This document shows, piece after piece, positions 7,030 through 15,981 of a stretch of 64,000 bases of DNA (its first letter is position 1; the number at the start of each line of letters is the position of its first letter). Where the stretch lies: the NCBI GenBank assembly GCA_016716365.1, contig JADJWM010000003.1, forward strand, positions 497,875 through 561,874. Reading direction: 5' to 3'. The DNA is from Chloracidobacterium sp. GTDB lineage: Bacteria > Acidobacteriota > Blastocatellia > Pyrinomonadales > Pyrinomonadaceae. The notes beneath the pieces are model-generated. The model was given only the letters and a program-made list of their open reading frames with translations. It made no database searches and was not told the origin of the DNA. The position numbers and the translations under genes were made by a program.

Positions 7030-9642
7030 GTGGAAAGCAAGGAAAACAAAAAGGTTAGGGACGTGCCGTTCAAGGCCAGGCTCCCGAGGCTCGTGGGCCT
7101 TGGTGCTCTCGTCCTGCTGGCCGCCTCGGTCGCCCTGATCATCTATTCCGCTTTCTGGTCGCGCTCGAATCCCGAATTCAGGATGCAGGGCTTCCCGACA
7201 TCGCTTTCCGAAGATGTTGTCGCGGTGGTTGACGGCTACGAACGCCGCGAGATGGAAGACGGAGTTACAAAGTACTACATCCGCGCGGACCGTGCGACGT
7301 CGTTCGCCGATCAACATCAGGAACTTGAAAACGTCTACATCGAGGTCTACAGCGAGGATGGTTCCTCGTCGGACAAACTGTCTGCACTTAAGGGAGTTTA
7401 CGTTCCCGGTGAGAATAAGAATTTCACGACCTATATGGCGGGCACTGTCGAGATCGAGACCCGGGATGCACTTAAGGTCAGGACTGAACAATTGACCTAC
7501 AGAAAAATAGATGAGACGGCGGCCGCCGAAGAGCTTGTCGAGTTCGAAAGGCTGAACGTGCGGGGCCGCTCGACCGGAGCGCTGGTCAAGGTGAAGGAAA
7601 AGGTCCTCGAGCTTCATCGCGGCGTCAGCATCGAGAGCCAGGACGGCGAAAAGACCTCGACGCTTAATGCCGGCTCCGCCGTGTACGACCAGGGCCGTGA
7701 ACAGATCGAACTGCAAAACGGCGTCGAAGTAAAGACTTATTCCGGCCCGGAACAGCCGCGTGAGGTCCTCTTGAGCTCCAACCGTGCGAGTGTCTTCCTC
7801 GATAAGAAAGAAGACGACCAGGAGCGTCAGATCGGCCGTGCCGAGATGTTCGGCAGCGTTTCGATCTTGACCACCGAGGCGGGAAAGGAGCCGACCCGGA
7901 TAGATTCGCAGTACGCCCTTTACCAACGTCCGTTGGACCGTTTCGACCTCCGCGGCTCGGTACGGATCCGGACCGCTTCGGAAGGTGAACCGACGGAAGC
8001 CGTCGGGGAGCACGCCGTTTACGAACAGCCGCAGGGACGGATGACCCTAAGCGGATCGGCTTCGGTGGCGCAGAAGTCCGCGAGTGCCGCCGGCGATTCC
8101 ATCTTCTCGCAGCTAAATGATGCCAGGCGAGTGACTTACGCGGAGATTACGGGGAATGCGGTCGTCCGGCAGGTAACCCCGGAGCAAACCGCCGAGGTCC
8201 GCGGGCCCAAGGTCCGCGCAGATTTCGGCGAGAATGCGGCGATCTCGAAAGCGGTGCTTTCCGGTGCTGGAACGGCTATCGTAGTACCGGCGGACACGGG
8301 CGACTACACCCGGCTAACGATGTCTGCGGGCCGGGCGATAAATGTCGGTTTCAAAGGCGAAGGACTCCTCGAGAACATTATCACCGATGGCCGGACGAGT
8401 GTGAATGTAGAGGTGCCGAACAATTCACCGGACGCCGCCAACAAAGCTCTCACGGCCGATGCGGTTTCGACGAGGTTCGGTCCCGACGGGCGTTTCATGA
8501 CCGCCGCAAATGCGATCGGAAATGCCGAATTAATCGTCACTCCGCTTGTCAAGAACGAGCAGGCATACGTCACCAACGTTAAGGCCCCGCGGTTCGATTG
8601 TGACTTTTTCGGCGGAAGTAATAACCCGAAACAGTGTATCGCCGCTTCCAAAACAAAGACCGTTCGGACGCCCGTCCAACCGGGCCCCACGCGGGGAACA
8701 CAGAACATCACTGCCGACCGCCTGACGGCGAATTTCGATGCCGCGACGAAGGACATGGCCTCGCTGGAAGCGACTGGTTCGGCAAAGTTTACCGAGCGGG
8801 ACCGTAACGCCTCGTCGACCGAGATAAGTTATACTGCCGCGGACAAGACCGTTCGCATGCGCGGCGGCGAACCGGCGATCTGGGACAGTGAATACCGGGC
8901 CAGGGCTCCTGAGATCGATTGGGACACCGCGAACGAGAGGTCCGAACTTCGCGGCGGGGCCAGTACAACCTATTTCAGCGCCCGGTCGGCGGGCGGGGCA
9001 ACGCCCTTCGGAAAGAGCGATAGGCCGGTTTACGTTACCGCCGAAAGTGCCCGTTTCAACCATCGAGCGGAAACCGCAGTCTTTGAAGGCAATGCCCGCG
9101 GCTGGCAGGACAGTAACTACGTCCGCGGCGACAGCTTTGCGATCTCAGAGACTGAAGGCACCTTTACCGCGGTGGGCCGGGTGCAGAGTCTGCTGTACGA
9201 TGTGAAGCGTTCGGAGAATGGGACTGAGAACCGTCAGCCCATAAACGTCTCGGCGGGTCGCATGAACTATACTCGGAACGGACGGCATGTCCGCTATGAG
9301 CAAGACGTCGATATCCGTCAGGGGCCGGACCGGGCCGTCGGCAGCCGGGCCGACATATATCTGGATGAGGACAATCAGCCCGTGAGGACCGAGATCCGCG
9401 ACAATGTTGTGATCACCCAGCCGACCCGGCGTGCATCGGCGGACCTCGCACGATACGAGACCGCGGCACAGACACTTTTCCTCCAGGGCCGGCCTGCAAC
9501 CGTCGAGGACAAGGAGCAGGGCCGTTCACAGGGCAGCCAGATCACCATCGACCTTAAGAACAACCGGTTCGCCGGCGAAGGTACCACCCGGCAGGACCCG
9601 TCGGGACGGGTCAGGTCGACATATCGAGTCAAGGGGCAGTGA
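7030..9642 (+). CDS. LptC/LptA (OstA)-domain LPS transport protein, large fused form
   Basis: The 870-residue protein starts at GTG 7030. One N-terminal membrane segment (LVGLGALVLLAASVALIIY, about residues 20-40) anchors it, as in LptC. The periplasmic part begins LptC-like and continues as many beta-rich OstA/LptA-type repeats with phrases such as 'GSARFTERD', 'GSVRIRT' and 'VYEQPQGRMTLSGSASV'. LptC and LptA are normally about 190 residues each, so this single chain could form much of the periplasmic LPS bridge. lptB follows 11 bases later, which supports the role. The number of OstA repeats needs a structure prediction. Confidence 0.82.
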   Translation: MESKENKKVRDVPFKARLPRLVGLGALVLLAASVALIIYSAFWSRSNPEFRMQGFPTSLSEDVVAVVDGYERREMEDGVTKYYIRADRATSFADQHQELENVYIEVYSEDGSSSDKLSALKGVYVPGENKNFTTYMAGTVEIETRDALKVRTEQLTYRKIDETAAAEELVEFERLNVRGRSTGALVKVKEKVLELHRGVSIESQDGEKTSTLNAGSAVYDQGREQIELQNGVEVKTYSGPEQPREVLLSSNRASVFLDKKEDDQERQIGRAEMFGSVSILTTEAGKEPTRIDSQYALYQRPLDRFDLRGSVRIRTASEGEPTEAVGEHAVYEQPQGRMTLSGSASVAQKSASAAGDSIFSQLNDARRVTYAEITGNAVVRQVTPEQTAEVRGPKVRADFGENAAISKAVLSGAGTAIVVPADTGDYTRLTMSAGRAINVGFKGEGLLENIITDGRTSVNVEVPNNSPDAANKALTADAVSTRFGPDGRFMTAANAIGNAELIVTPLVKNEQAYVTNVKAPRFDCDFFGGSNNPKQCIAASKTKTVRTPVQPGPTRGTQNITADRLTANFDAATKDMASLEATGSAKFTERDRNASSTEISYTAADKTVRMRGGEPAIWDSEYRARAPEIDWDTANERSELRGGASTTYFSARSAGGATPFGKSDRPVYVTAESARFNHRAETAVFEGNARGWQDSNYVRGDSFAISETEGTFTAVGRVQSLLYDVKRSENGTENRQPINVSAGRMNYTRNGRHVRYEQDVDIRQGPDRAVGSRADIYLDEDNQPVRTEIRDNVVITQPTRRASADLARYETAAQTLFLQGRPATVEDKEQGRSQGSQITIDLKNNRFAGEGTTRQDPSGRVRSTYRVKGQ

Positions 9643-9653
9643 TCTAAATCGAA

Positions 9654-10436
9654 GTGGACCGACAATACCGCGACATCGCGATCTCAAGCAACGGAAACTC
9701 GGGCGGGCCGCCTCCCGACAGCCTCTATGCCGAGCATCTTCAAAAGACGTACGGCCGTCGCCGTGTGGTCGATAACGTAAGTTTTACGGTCGGCAAGGGC
9801 GAGATCGTCGGCCTTCTCGGGGCTAACGGCGCGGGCAAAACGACGAGCTTTTACATGGTCGTCGGCCTTGAAACGCCGGAGCGGGGCGCGGTCTACATCA
9901 ATGGGCTGAACGTTACCGGCCTGCCCATCTACCTGCGGGCGCGGCTCGGGCTCGGGTACCTGCCGCAGGAGGCGTCCATCTTTCGAAAGATGACGGCTGA
10001 GCAGAATATCCTCGCCGTGCTCGAAACGATGAAGCTCAAACGGTCCGAGCGTTTTGAACGCCTCGACGAACTGCTCGAAGAGTTCGGTGTGACGCACGTC
10101 CGTCGGACCCGCGGCGATGCCCTTTCGGGGGGTGAGCGGCGACGCGTCGAGATCGCCCGCTGTCTTGCGTCGGACCCGCATTATATACTCCTCGACGAAC
10201 CCTTCGCGGGGATCGATCCCCTCGCCATTGAGGACATTCGTGAGATCATCCTTTACCTGAAGGGGCAGGGTATCGGCATCTTCATCACCGACCATAATGT
10301 CCGCGAAACGCTGTCGATCACCGACCGTGCCTACATCATGACGGAAGGGCGAATACTCCGCAGTGGATCGCCGGAAGAACTTGTCGCCGACAACGACGTC
10401 CGGCGGCTCTATCTGGGCGAACGGTTCTCGCTCTGA
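9654..10436 (+). CDS. lptB: LPS export ABC transporter ATP-binding protein
   Basis: The 260-residue ABC ATPase has Walker A GANGAGKTT, Q-loop LGYLPQEASIFRKMT, signature LSGGERRR and Walker B YILLDEPFAGIDP, followed by the switch His in ITDHNVRE. The PQE.SIFR and GGERRR sequences are typical of LptB rather than of other ABC ATPases. It powers LPS extraction from the inner membrane with LptF and LptG, which are not in this window. The start is GTG 9654 with a 20-residue N-terminal extension compared with E. coli. rpoN follows, as in many diderm bacteria. Confidence 0.93.
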   Translation: MDRQYRDIAISSNGNSGGPPPDSLYAEHLQKTYGRRRVVDNVSFTVGKGEIVGLLGANGAGKTTSFYMVVGLETPERGAVYINGLNVTGLPIYLRARLGLGYLPQEASIFRKMTAEQNILAVLETMKLKRSERFERLDELLEEFGVTHVRRTRGDALSGGERRRVEIARCLASDPHYILLDEPFAGIDPLAIEDIREIILYLKGQGIGIFITDHNVRETLSITDRAYIMTEGRILRSGSPEELVADNDVRRLYLGERFSL

Positions 10437-10576
10437 TGCGTCCGTTTCTCGGCGGTCAGCCGGCTCTGTCCGCCAAAAGCATCTTTTCCTTTTCATTCTA
10501 AAACTTCGTATAATGAAGGTGTTTAGAACGGGCCAAACGGCGGCCTTGAAGCCGTGCTTAAGCCCTGATTTTCGGC

Positions 10577-12139
10577 ATGTCGTCACTTCGATTAACCACC
10601 AGTCTTCAACAGCGGATGATCCTGACGCCCCAGCTGCGCCAGCGGATCGAAATGCTGCAGATGACGTCGATGGAACTTGCCGAACTGATCGATCAGGAGC
10701 TTGTCGCGAACCCCGTTCTCGAAGAGGTCCAACCGGGTGAGGAGGTCCAGGAGATCTCCGACAACATTCTCGACCAGAACGCCGACGGTAATTTCGAGAG
10801 TTACGAGAACGGGCTTGACCGCGACGCGGCGATCACGGCCGCGAACGGCGGCGAGCCGGGAAACATGGATGGCGCCGGCAGCGAATCGGCTGAGGTCTCG
10901 GCAGACGCGTCTGGTGACGGCGGCGATGAAACCGGCACTGAAACTTCCGACTCTTTCGAAGAGATCGACTTCGGGCGTGAATTCCAGGATTATCTTGACC
11001 CGGGATACCGCACGCAGGAATTCGAGACCAAGACCGACGCGCCGAGTTTCGAACAGTTTCTGTCGCATGCGCCTACGCTCAGCGAGCACCTCGAGTGGCA
11101 GCTTAATCTGCAGGACATACCTGAAGAGGTCGAGGAGGCGGGGATCTTTATCATCGGCAATCTTGATGAGGATGGCCGGCTGACCGTCGATCCCGAAGAC
11201 ATCGCGGCCGCGCTTTCGTGTCCGGTCTCAGTCGTCGAAAGGGCGCGGCAGGCCGTGATGAACCTCGACCCCGTCGGCTGCGGGGCACTCGGGGTAAAGG
11301 AGTGCCTGTCGGTACAGCTTGACGCAAAAGGGTTGGGCGATTCGCTTGCAAAGACCCTGATCCGCGACCATTTCGAAGACCTTCAGCCGCATCGGCTTGC
11401 CCATCTTTCGAAAGAAACGGGCCTCGACGTGCACGACCTGAACGACGAGATCGAGAAGATACGTGTGCTCGATCCGTATCCGGGCCGGCGGTTCACTCAC
11501 GACGATGCGATCTATGTCGCGCCGGAGGTCTATATCGAGAAGGTGGACGACGAGTATGTCATCTATTTCACCGACGACGGCAGCCCTCGGTTAAGGATCA
11601 GCCCGACATATCATCAGCTGATGGACCAGAACGAGACGTCGAAAGAGGCCAAAGACTTCATCAAGGAAAAAGTACGCTCGGCCGTCGACCTTCTCCGCAA
11701 CATCGAGCATCGGCGGCAAACGATCTATCGCGTCGTCGAGTGCATCGTCCAGCGTCAGCGGGAATTCCTGGACAAAGGCGTTGAATACATAAAGCCGATG
11801 ATGCTGAAAGACGTGGCCGAAGATATCGGGATGCACCTTTCGACCATCTCGCGCGTCGTCAACCGAAAATACGCCCACACGCCGCAGGGCATCATCGAAC
11901 TGCGTCGGTTCTTCAGCGAAGGAATGATGAACGAGGACGGCGAAGAGGTCTCGACCCGCATTTTGAAGCTTCGCATCAAGAAACTTATCGAGGAAGAGGA
12001 TTCAAAATCGCCCTTCACGGATGAACAGCTTGCCAAGGTATTGAGCAAAGAGGGCGTCAAACTTTCACGAAGGACCGTGGCAAAATACAGGGACCAGATG
12101 AATATTGCCGGCTCGAGGGAACGAAAGACGGTGATCTGA
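10577..12139 (+). CDS. rpoN: RNA polymerase sigma-54 factor
   Basis: The 520-residue sigma-54 factor has a Gln- and Leu-rich region I (TSLQQRMILTPQLRQRIEML), a long acidic region II (about residues 50-150), the core-binding region, a DNA-binding helix-turn-helix (MHLSTISRVVNRKYA) and the RpoN box SRRTVAKYRDQM near the end. It directs RNA polymerase to -24/-12 promoters and requires AAA+ activators. The acidic region II is long. The gene sits in the conserved lptB-rpoN-hpf order, 140 bases after lptB. Confidence 0.97.
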   Translation: MSSLRLTTSLQQRMILTPQLRQRIEMLQMTSMELAELIDQELVANPVLEEVQPGEEVQEISDNILDQNADGNFESYENGLDRDAAITAANGGEPGNMDGAGSESAEVSADASGDGGDETGTETSDSFEEIDFGREFQDYLDPGYRTQEFETKTDAPSFEQFLSHAPTLSEHLEWQLNLQDIPEEVEEAGIFIIGNLDEDGRLTVDPEDIAAALSCPVSVVERARQAVMNLDPVGCGALGVKECLSVQLDAKGLGDSLAKTLIRDHFEDLQPHRLAHLSKETGLDVHDLNDEIEKIRVLDPYPGRRFTHDDAIYVAPEVYIEKVDDEYVIYFTDDGSPRLRISPTYHQLMDQNETSKEAKDFIKEKVRSAVDLLRNIEHRRQTIYRVVECIVQRQREFLDKGVEYIKPMMLKDVAEDIGMHLSTISRVVNRKYAHTPQGIIELRRFFSEGMMNEDGEEVSTRILKLRIKKLIEEEDSKSPFTDEQLAKVLSKEGVKLSRRTVAKYRDQMNIAGSRERKTVI

Positions 12140-12202
12140 ACTTTTTAGAGCCGGCTCCGCCGATGCGGGCCGGCATCGGGTAGACACACATTGGGGAGAG
12201 CT

Positions 12203-12733
12203 ATGATATTTGAATATTCCGGTAGGCACATCGAAGTAACTCCAGCGCTTAAAGAGCATACGGAGGACCATTTTGAGAAGATCGAACATGTTTTTGACGG
12301 CAAGGCTTCCAAGGCGCACATCGTCATGGAGGTTGAACGCGGCCGGCATAAATGCGAGATCGTTGTGAACTGGAGAAATGAGGCACTGACGGCGACGAGC
12401 ATGTCGGCCGATATGTACCTTTCGATCTCACAGGCGGTCGGAAAGATCGAAAAACAGGCACTGAAACTAAAAAAAAAGGTCATCGATAAATCTCACAAAG
12501 CGAAAAGGGCAAGCACGATCGTCGGAGCCGAGAATGAGGTCGCCCCTGAACCGCCTGCGGCCCGTATCGTGAACGTCAACGGCTACGAGGTGAAGCCGGT
12601 CACGATAGATGAGGCGACAATGCTGCTTGAGGACCGCGAAGAGAATTTCCTGGTGTTCAGGAACGCCGAACATCAGCGCGTTTCGGTCATTTACAAGCGG
12701 AACGACGGAAATTACGGCTTGATCGAGCCGTAG
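12203..12733 (+). CDS. hpf: Ribosome hibernation promoting factor, long form
   Basis: I choose ATG 12203 because a strong GGGGAG lies at 12193-12198. The 12191 TTG would put that sequence inside the gene. The protein has 176 residues: an N-terminal S30AE domain (FEYSGRHIEVTPALKEH and HIVMEVERGRHKCEI) and a C-terminal dimerisation domain (KPVTIDEATMLLEDREENFLVFRNAE, then DGNYGLIEP). That is the long HPF form, which pairs ribosomes into inactive 100S dimers under starvation. The gene follows rpoN by about 60 bases. Confidence 0.95.
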   Translation: MIFEYSGRHIEVTPALKEHTEDHFEKIEHVFDGKASKAHIVMEVERGRHKCEIVVNWRNEALTATSMSADMYLSISQAVGKIEKQALKLKKKVIDKSHKAKRASTIVGAENEVAPEPPAARIVNVNGYEVKPVTIDEATMLLEDREENFLVFRNAEHQRVSVIYKRNDGNYGLIEP

Positions 12734-12760
12734 CCGCACTTCGAGGCGGCAAAAGGCCCT

Positions 12761-13297
12761 ATGCCCGGTAAAGCAAAGGCCAGGACCAGGACGATCCACG
12801 GCGTGCTGCTTTCGATCTTCGGCCGTGGCGTGCTGATCGTCGGCGGTTCGGGCTCGGGCAAGTCGATCGCGGCCCTTGAGTTGATGGATCGCGGCCACCG
12901 CCTCGTCGCTGACGATGCCGTGTTTCTCTATGAGAGGGATGGCGTGCTGTTCGGGTCGGCACCGGACGATCTTCGCGGCTTAGTTTACGTACCCGGGATG
13001 GGTTCGATCGACGCCAGACGGGTTTTTGGCGACGGAGCCCTACTGGACGAATCGCCGATCGAACTTTGTCTCGAACTTACGTCAAGGGGAACGATCTACG
13101 AGGCTCTTGACGAAGAAAGCCCTGGAAAGACGGTAGAATTTCTCGGCGTTTCCGTTCCGTTGGTGCTCGTTGAGGCGGGGGGATCGCGGATCTCTCCGGT
13201 GCTCGCCGAATGTGCCGTTAAGGCCCGCTTCGGGCATGACACCTCCGGCAACACTGCATCCGCAGACGTAAACGACGCAAAGACCTTTCATATCTGA
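12761..13297 (+). CDS. hprK: HPr kinase/phosphorylase, catalytic domain only
   Basis: The 178-residue protein is much shorter than the 310 or so residues of Bacillus HprK, and corresponds only to the C-terminal kinase domain. The P-loop GGSGSGKS is at residues 28-35, followed by ALELMDRGHRLVADDAV, which matches the family's ALEL..RGHRLVADD. A VYVPGMGSIDARRVFG stretch corresponds to the HprK signature. The short form is known in Alphaproteobacteria. It should phosphorylate a serine on HPr, whose gene lies 1.4 kb downstream. Loss of the N-domain may change regulation. Confidence 0.88.
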   Translation: MPGKAKARTRTIHGVLLSIFGRGVLIVGGSGSGKSIAALELMDRGHRLVADDAVFLYERDGVLFGSAPDDLRGLVYVPGMGSIDARRVFGDGALLDESPIELCLELTSRGTIYEALDEESPGKTVEFLGVSVPLVLVEAGGSRISPVLAECAVKARFGHDTSGNTASADVNDAKTFHI

Positions 13298-13327
13298 GCC
13301 CGCAATGGTCCGGACCCGAATTACCTG

Positions 13328-14224
13328 ATGGCTTCAAAACCAAAACCCGCAGCATCCATTCCGAAATTCGTGATCATCACCGGCCTCAGCGGCTCGGGTA
13401 TGAGCTCGGCTACAAACGCCTTTGAAGATCTCGGTTATTTCTGTGTCGATAACCTCCCGCTGACGATGCTCTCGACATTTGCCCGGCTGCTAATGCCAAA
13501 CAAGGAAGAGGAAACGGCGATCGAGAAGGCTGCTTTGGTGATCAACATTCGCGAACGCCATTTTTTGTTCGAACTCCCGTCGGAGATCGCAAAACTCGAA
13601 AGGAAAAAGCTGAAACCCTTCGTCGTTTTCTTTGAAGCGTCCGATGAGGTGCTTCGCCGCCGGTTCTCGGAAACGCGTCGGCCGCACCCGGCCGACAAGG
13701 GCAGCGGGCTGCTGCGTTCGATCAGGGCTGAGCGAAAGGCGATGCAGGACATCCGGAGTCATGCCGACCTGATCATCGACACCTCCGACCTTACGGTTCA
13801 CACACTTCGACGCCTTCTGCTTCAGAAATTCAGCCGACCATCAGAGGCCGCGGCGATGAAGGTGCAGTTCGTGAGTTTCGGCCACAAGTTCGGAAACCCG
13901 CGCGATGTTGACATCCTTTTCGACGTCAGGCATCTGCCGAATCCTTATTTTGAGGCGGGGCTTCGCGAGCTTACCGGCGACGATCCGAAGATCGTGAAAT
14001 TCCTCGCCTCGAATCCCGATGTGCATGAGACGATCCGCCGCTTCACCGAGTTGATAGATTACCTTCTTCCGTTCTACCAAAAGGAGGGTAAGTCGTATCT
14101 GACCATCGGTGTCGGCTGCACCGGAGGAAGGCATCGATCGGTCATGGTCGCGAATGAACTCCGCGACGCCGTCAGGAAAGGTGGATACAGTGCTTCGGTT
14201 GTTCATCGCGATGTGACAAAATAG
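13328..14224 (+). CDS. rapZ: RapZ/YvcJ-family protein with Met in the Walker A motif
   Basis: The 298-residue protein has RapZ architecture. The N-terminal domain contains a P-loop-like ITGLSGSGMSSATNAFEDLG followed by CVDNLPL. The middle reads FFEASDEVLRRRFSETRRPHP. The C-terminal domain contains the diagnostic TIGVGCTGGRHRSV. In E. coli RapZ binds glucosamine-6-phosphate and regulates GlmS through small RNAs. The conserved Lys of the Walker A motif (GSGKS) is Met25 here (codon atg at 13400-13402), which should weaken or abolish nucleotide hydrolysis. The rest of the protein is well conserved, so it is probably functional through its C-domain. Confidence 0.92.
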   Translation: MASKPKPAASIPKFVIITGLSGSGMSSATNAFEDLGYFCVDNLPLTMLSTFARLLMPNKEEETAIEKAALVINIRERHFLFELPSEIAKLERKKLKPFVVFFEASDEVLRRRFSETRRPHPADKGSGLLRSIRAERKAMQDIRSHADLIIDTSDLTVHTLRRLLLQKFSRPSEAAAMKVQFVSFGHKFGNPRDVDILFDVRHLPNPYFEAGLRELTGDDPKIVKFLASNPDVHETIRRFTELIDYLLPFYQKEGKSYLTIGVGCTGGRHRSVMVANELRDAVRKGGYSASVVHRDVTK

Positions 14225-14252
14225 GCCTGTAAGGCATTATTGTGGTGATGTA

Positions 14253-14675
14253 ATGAGTGAAGGAAGGGTCGGCGGCGTGATCGTATCACACGGCCAATTG
14301 GCCAATGAACTGCTTGCCGCGGCGGAAACGGTGATCGGCGACACAGACAGCATAGCAGCCGTGTCGATCGGGTGGCACGACGACGTGGAAGCTGCACGTG
14401 CAGAAATAGAACGGGCCATCAAGAGCGTTTCTGCAGGCTCGGGCGTTCTCTTAATGACCGACATGTTCGGCGGCACGCCGACCAACATTTCTGCGATGTT
14501 CCTCGCCGAAGGGAAGGTCGAGATCGTTACCGGCGTAAATCTTCCAATGGTTATTAAGTTCGCGTCCAGGGCCGACGGTTCGAGTCTTAGCGATATCGCT
14601 CGCGAGGTTGAGGACCAGGGGAAACAGTCGATATATCGAACCGCCGCATTATTTGAGCCCGCCCGGTCAAAGTGA
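14253..14675 (+). CDS. PTS mannose-family EIIA component
   Basis: The 140-residue EIIA has the Man-family fold. The phosphorylatable His is in VIVSHGQLANELL (residue 13), and LLMTDMFGGTPTN is the typical second motif. No EIIB, EIIC or EIID domain is attached or nearby, so it probably serves as a regulatory phosphate acceptor rather than in sugar uptake. It lies between rapZ and ptsH, and the HPr start is 1 base after its stop. Confidence 0.93.
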   Translation: MSEGRVGGVIVSHGQLANELLAAAETVIGDTDSIAAVSIGWHDDVEAARAEIERAIKSVSAGSGVLLMTDMFGGTPTNISAMFLAEGKVEIVTGVNLPMVIKFASRADGSSLSDIAREVEDQGKQSIYRTAALFEPARSK

Positions 14676-14676
14676 A

Positions 14677-14961
14677 ATGCGCCAGCGAACCGTCAAGGTG
14701 GTCAACGTGCTCGGCCTGCATGCACGGGCTGCCGGACAGCTTGTTCGCGTCGCGAAGGGATTTAAGAGCCGCATCCGTTTAGTCAGATGCGACGGCCGGG
14801 CCGAGGCCGACGCCAAATCGATGCTAAGCGTTCTTGCGTTGGCGGCCGCTTTCGATACCCTTTTGGAAATACAGGCAGAGGGCGAGGACGAGGCTGAAGC
14901 GTTGGAAGCTGTAGGCGAACTGTTCGCCGGCGGTTTCGGGGAGATCGAATTGCTCACGTGA
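14677..14961 (+). CDS. ptsH: Phosphocarrier protein HPr
   Basis: I start it at ATG 14677, one base after the EIIA stop, because the HPr fold begins with RTVKVVNVLGLHARAAGQLV. The 94-residue protein has the active-site His in GLHARAA; the usual motif is GLHARPA, so the Pro is Ala. The regulatory Ser is retained in AKSMLSV, matching the KS of HPr Ser46, and could be the HprK target. HPr passes phosphate from EI to EIIA. The arginase start overlaps the HPr stop. Confidence 0.93.
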   Translation: MRQRTVKVVNVLGLHARAAGQLVRVAKGFKSRIRLVRCDGRAEADAKSMLSVLALAAAFDTLLEIQAEGEDEAEALEAVGELFAGGFGEIELLT

Positions 14962-15914
14962 AAAACGAAAAGGGGAATCTGAAAAACAAGCAAATTGCAC
15001 TGATCGGTGTTCCGCTTGGGTTCGGTGCCGGCCAGCCCGGCAGTCACCTCGGCGTAGATGCCATGCGGATAGGGTCGCTCAGGGGCCGTACACTGGAGGA
15101 AATGATCCGCGAACTCGGTTACGAGGTCGAGGACCGCGGGAACGTCGAAATAACCCGGCCGGCAGCAACGGCTCCTCCTGACGAAAATCCGAAGTACCTG
15201 AAAGAGATGGCTGAATCTTGCTCGCGGACCGCCGAAGCCGTCCGCCGAGCACTGGATGATGGCCGTTTTCCGGTGATACTCGGCGGGGACCACGCCATCG
15301 CGATCGGCTCCGTCTCCGGCATCGCAAGCCACTTTCGAAACCTCGGCCGCGATTTCGGACTCATCTGGTTCGACGCTCACGCCGACATTAACACACCCGA
15401 GACCTCCGGTTCAGGCAATATCCACGGGATGCCGCTCGCTACTATTCTCGGGCTCGGAGACGAGTCGCTGACGTCGATCGAGGGCTTCGCGCCAAAGCTG
15501 GACAAGCGGTTCCTTGCCCACGTCGGCGGGCGCGATCTCGATCCCGGCGAGAAGGAGCTTATCCATTCGCTCGGGCTCCGCGACCAATTCTTTACGATGA
15601 GCGATATCGACAAACGAGGAATGCAGGCGTGCGTCAGCGAGGCGATCGCGATCGCCTCGCGGGCCGAGGGCGGCTATGCCGTGACCTTCGATGTCGACAT
15701 CATCGATCCCCGTTTCGCCCCGGGCTCAGGAACGCTGGTGCGAGGCGGTATCACCTATCGCGAAGCGCATCTGGCTCTCGAAATGATAGCCGAGGACGGC
15801 GGGATGCGATCGTTCGAGATCGTCGAGGTGAATCCGATGATCGACCAGAGCAATATAACGGTCGAACTCGCCTGCGAGCTCATTCTCTCGGCTCTCGGCA
15901 AGACGATCCTTTGA
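14958..15914 (+). CDS. rocF: Arginase
   Basis: The 318-residue ureohydrolase has all the manganese-binding motifs: GGDHAIAIG, WFDAHADINTPET (DAHAD), GNIHGMPLA and VTFDVDIIDPRFAPGSG (the D-x-D site). GNIHGMPLA with the preceding INTPE segment fits arginase rather than agmatinase. It splits L-arginine into ornithine and urea. The GTG start at 14958 overlaps the HPr stop, so it is translationally coupled to the PTS genes. A strict ATG would be further in and remove conserved residues. No urease is in the window. Confidence 0.9.
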   Translation: MKNEKGNLKNKQIALIGVPLGFGAGQPGSHLGVDAMRIGSLRGRTLEEMIRELGYEVEDRGNVEITRPAATAPPDENPKYLKEMAESCSRTAEAVRRALDDGRFPVILGGDHAIAIGSVSGIASHFRNLGRDFGLIWFDAHADINTPETSGSGNIHGMPLATILGLGDESLTSIEGFAPKLDKRFLAHVGGRDLDPGEKELIHSLGLRDQFFTMSDIDKRGMQACVSEAIAIASRAEGGYAVTFDVDIIDPRFAPGSGTLVRGGITYREAHLALEMIAEDGGMRSFEIVEVNPMIDQSNITVELACELILSALGKTIL

Positions 15915-15981
15915 TCAACTGGGCACGGCGGTGGCCAAGGGGCTCCCTTTCAGCGAGCACTTGGCAGGGCAATTCAAACTA

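Noticed and set aside
6835..8013. 392-residue minus-strand open frame
   Set aside because: It is opposite recJ and the LptC/LptA-like gene, which are well supported.
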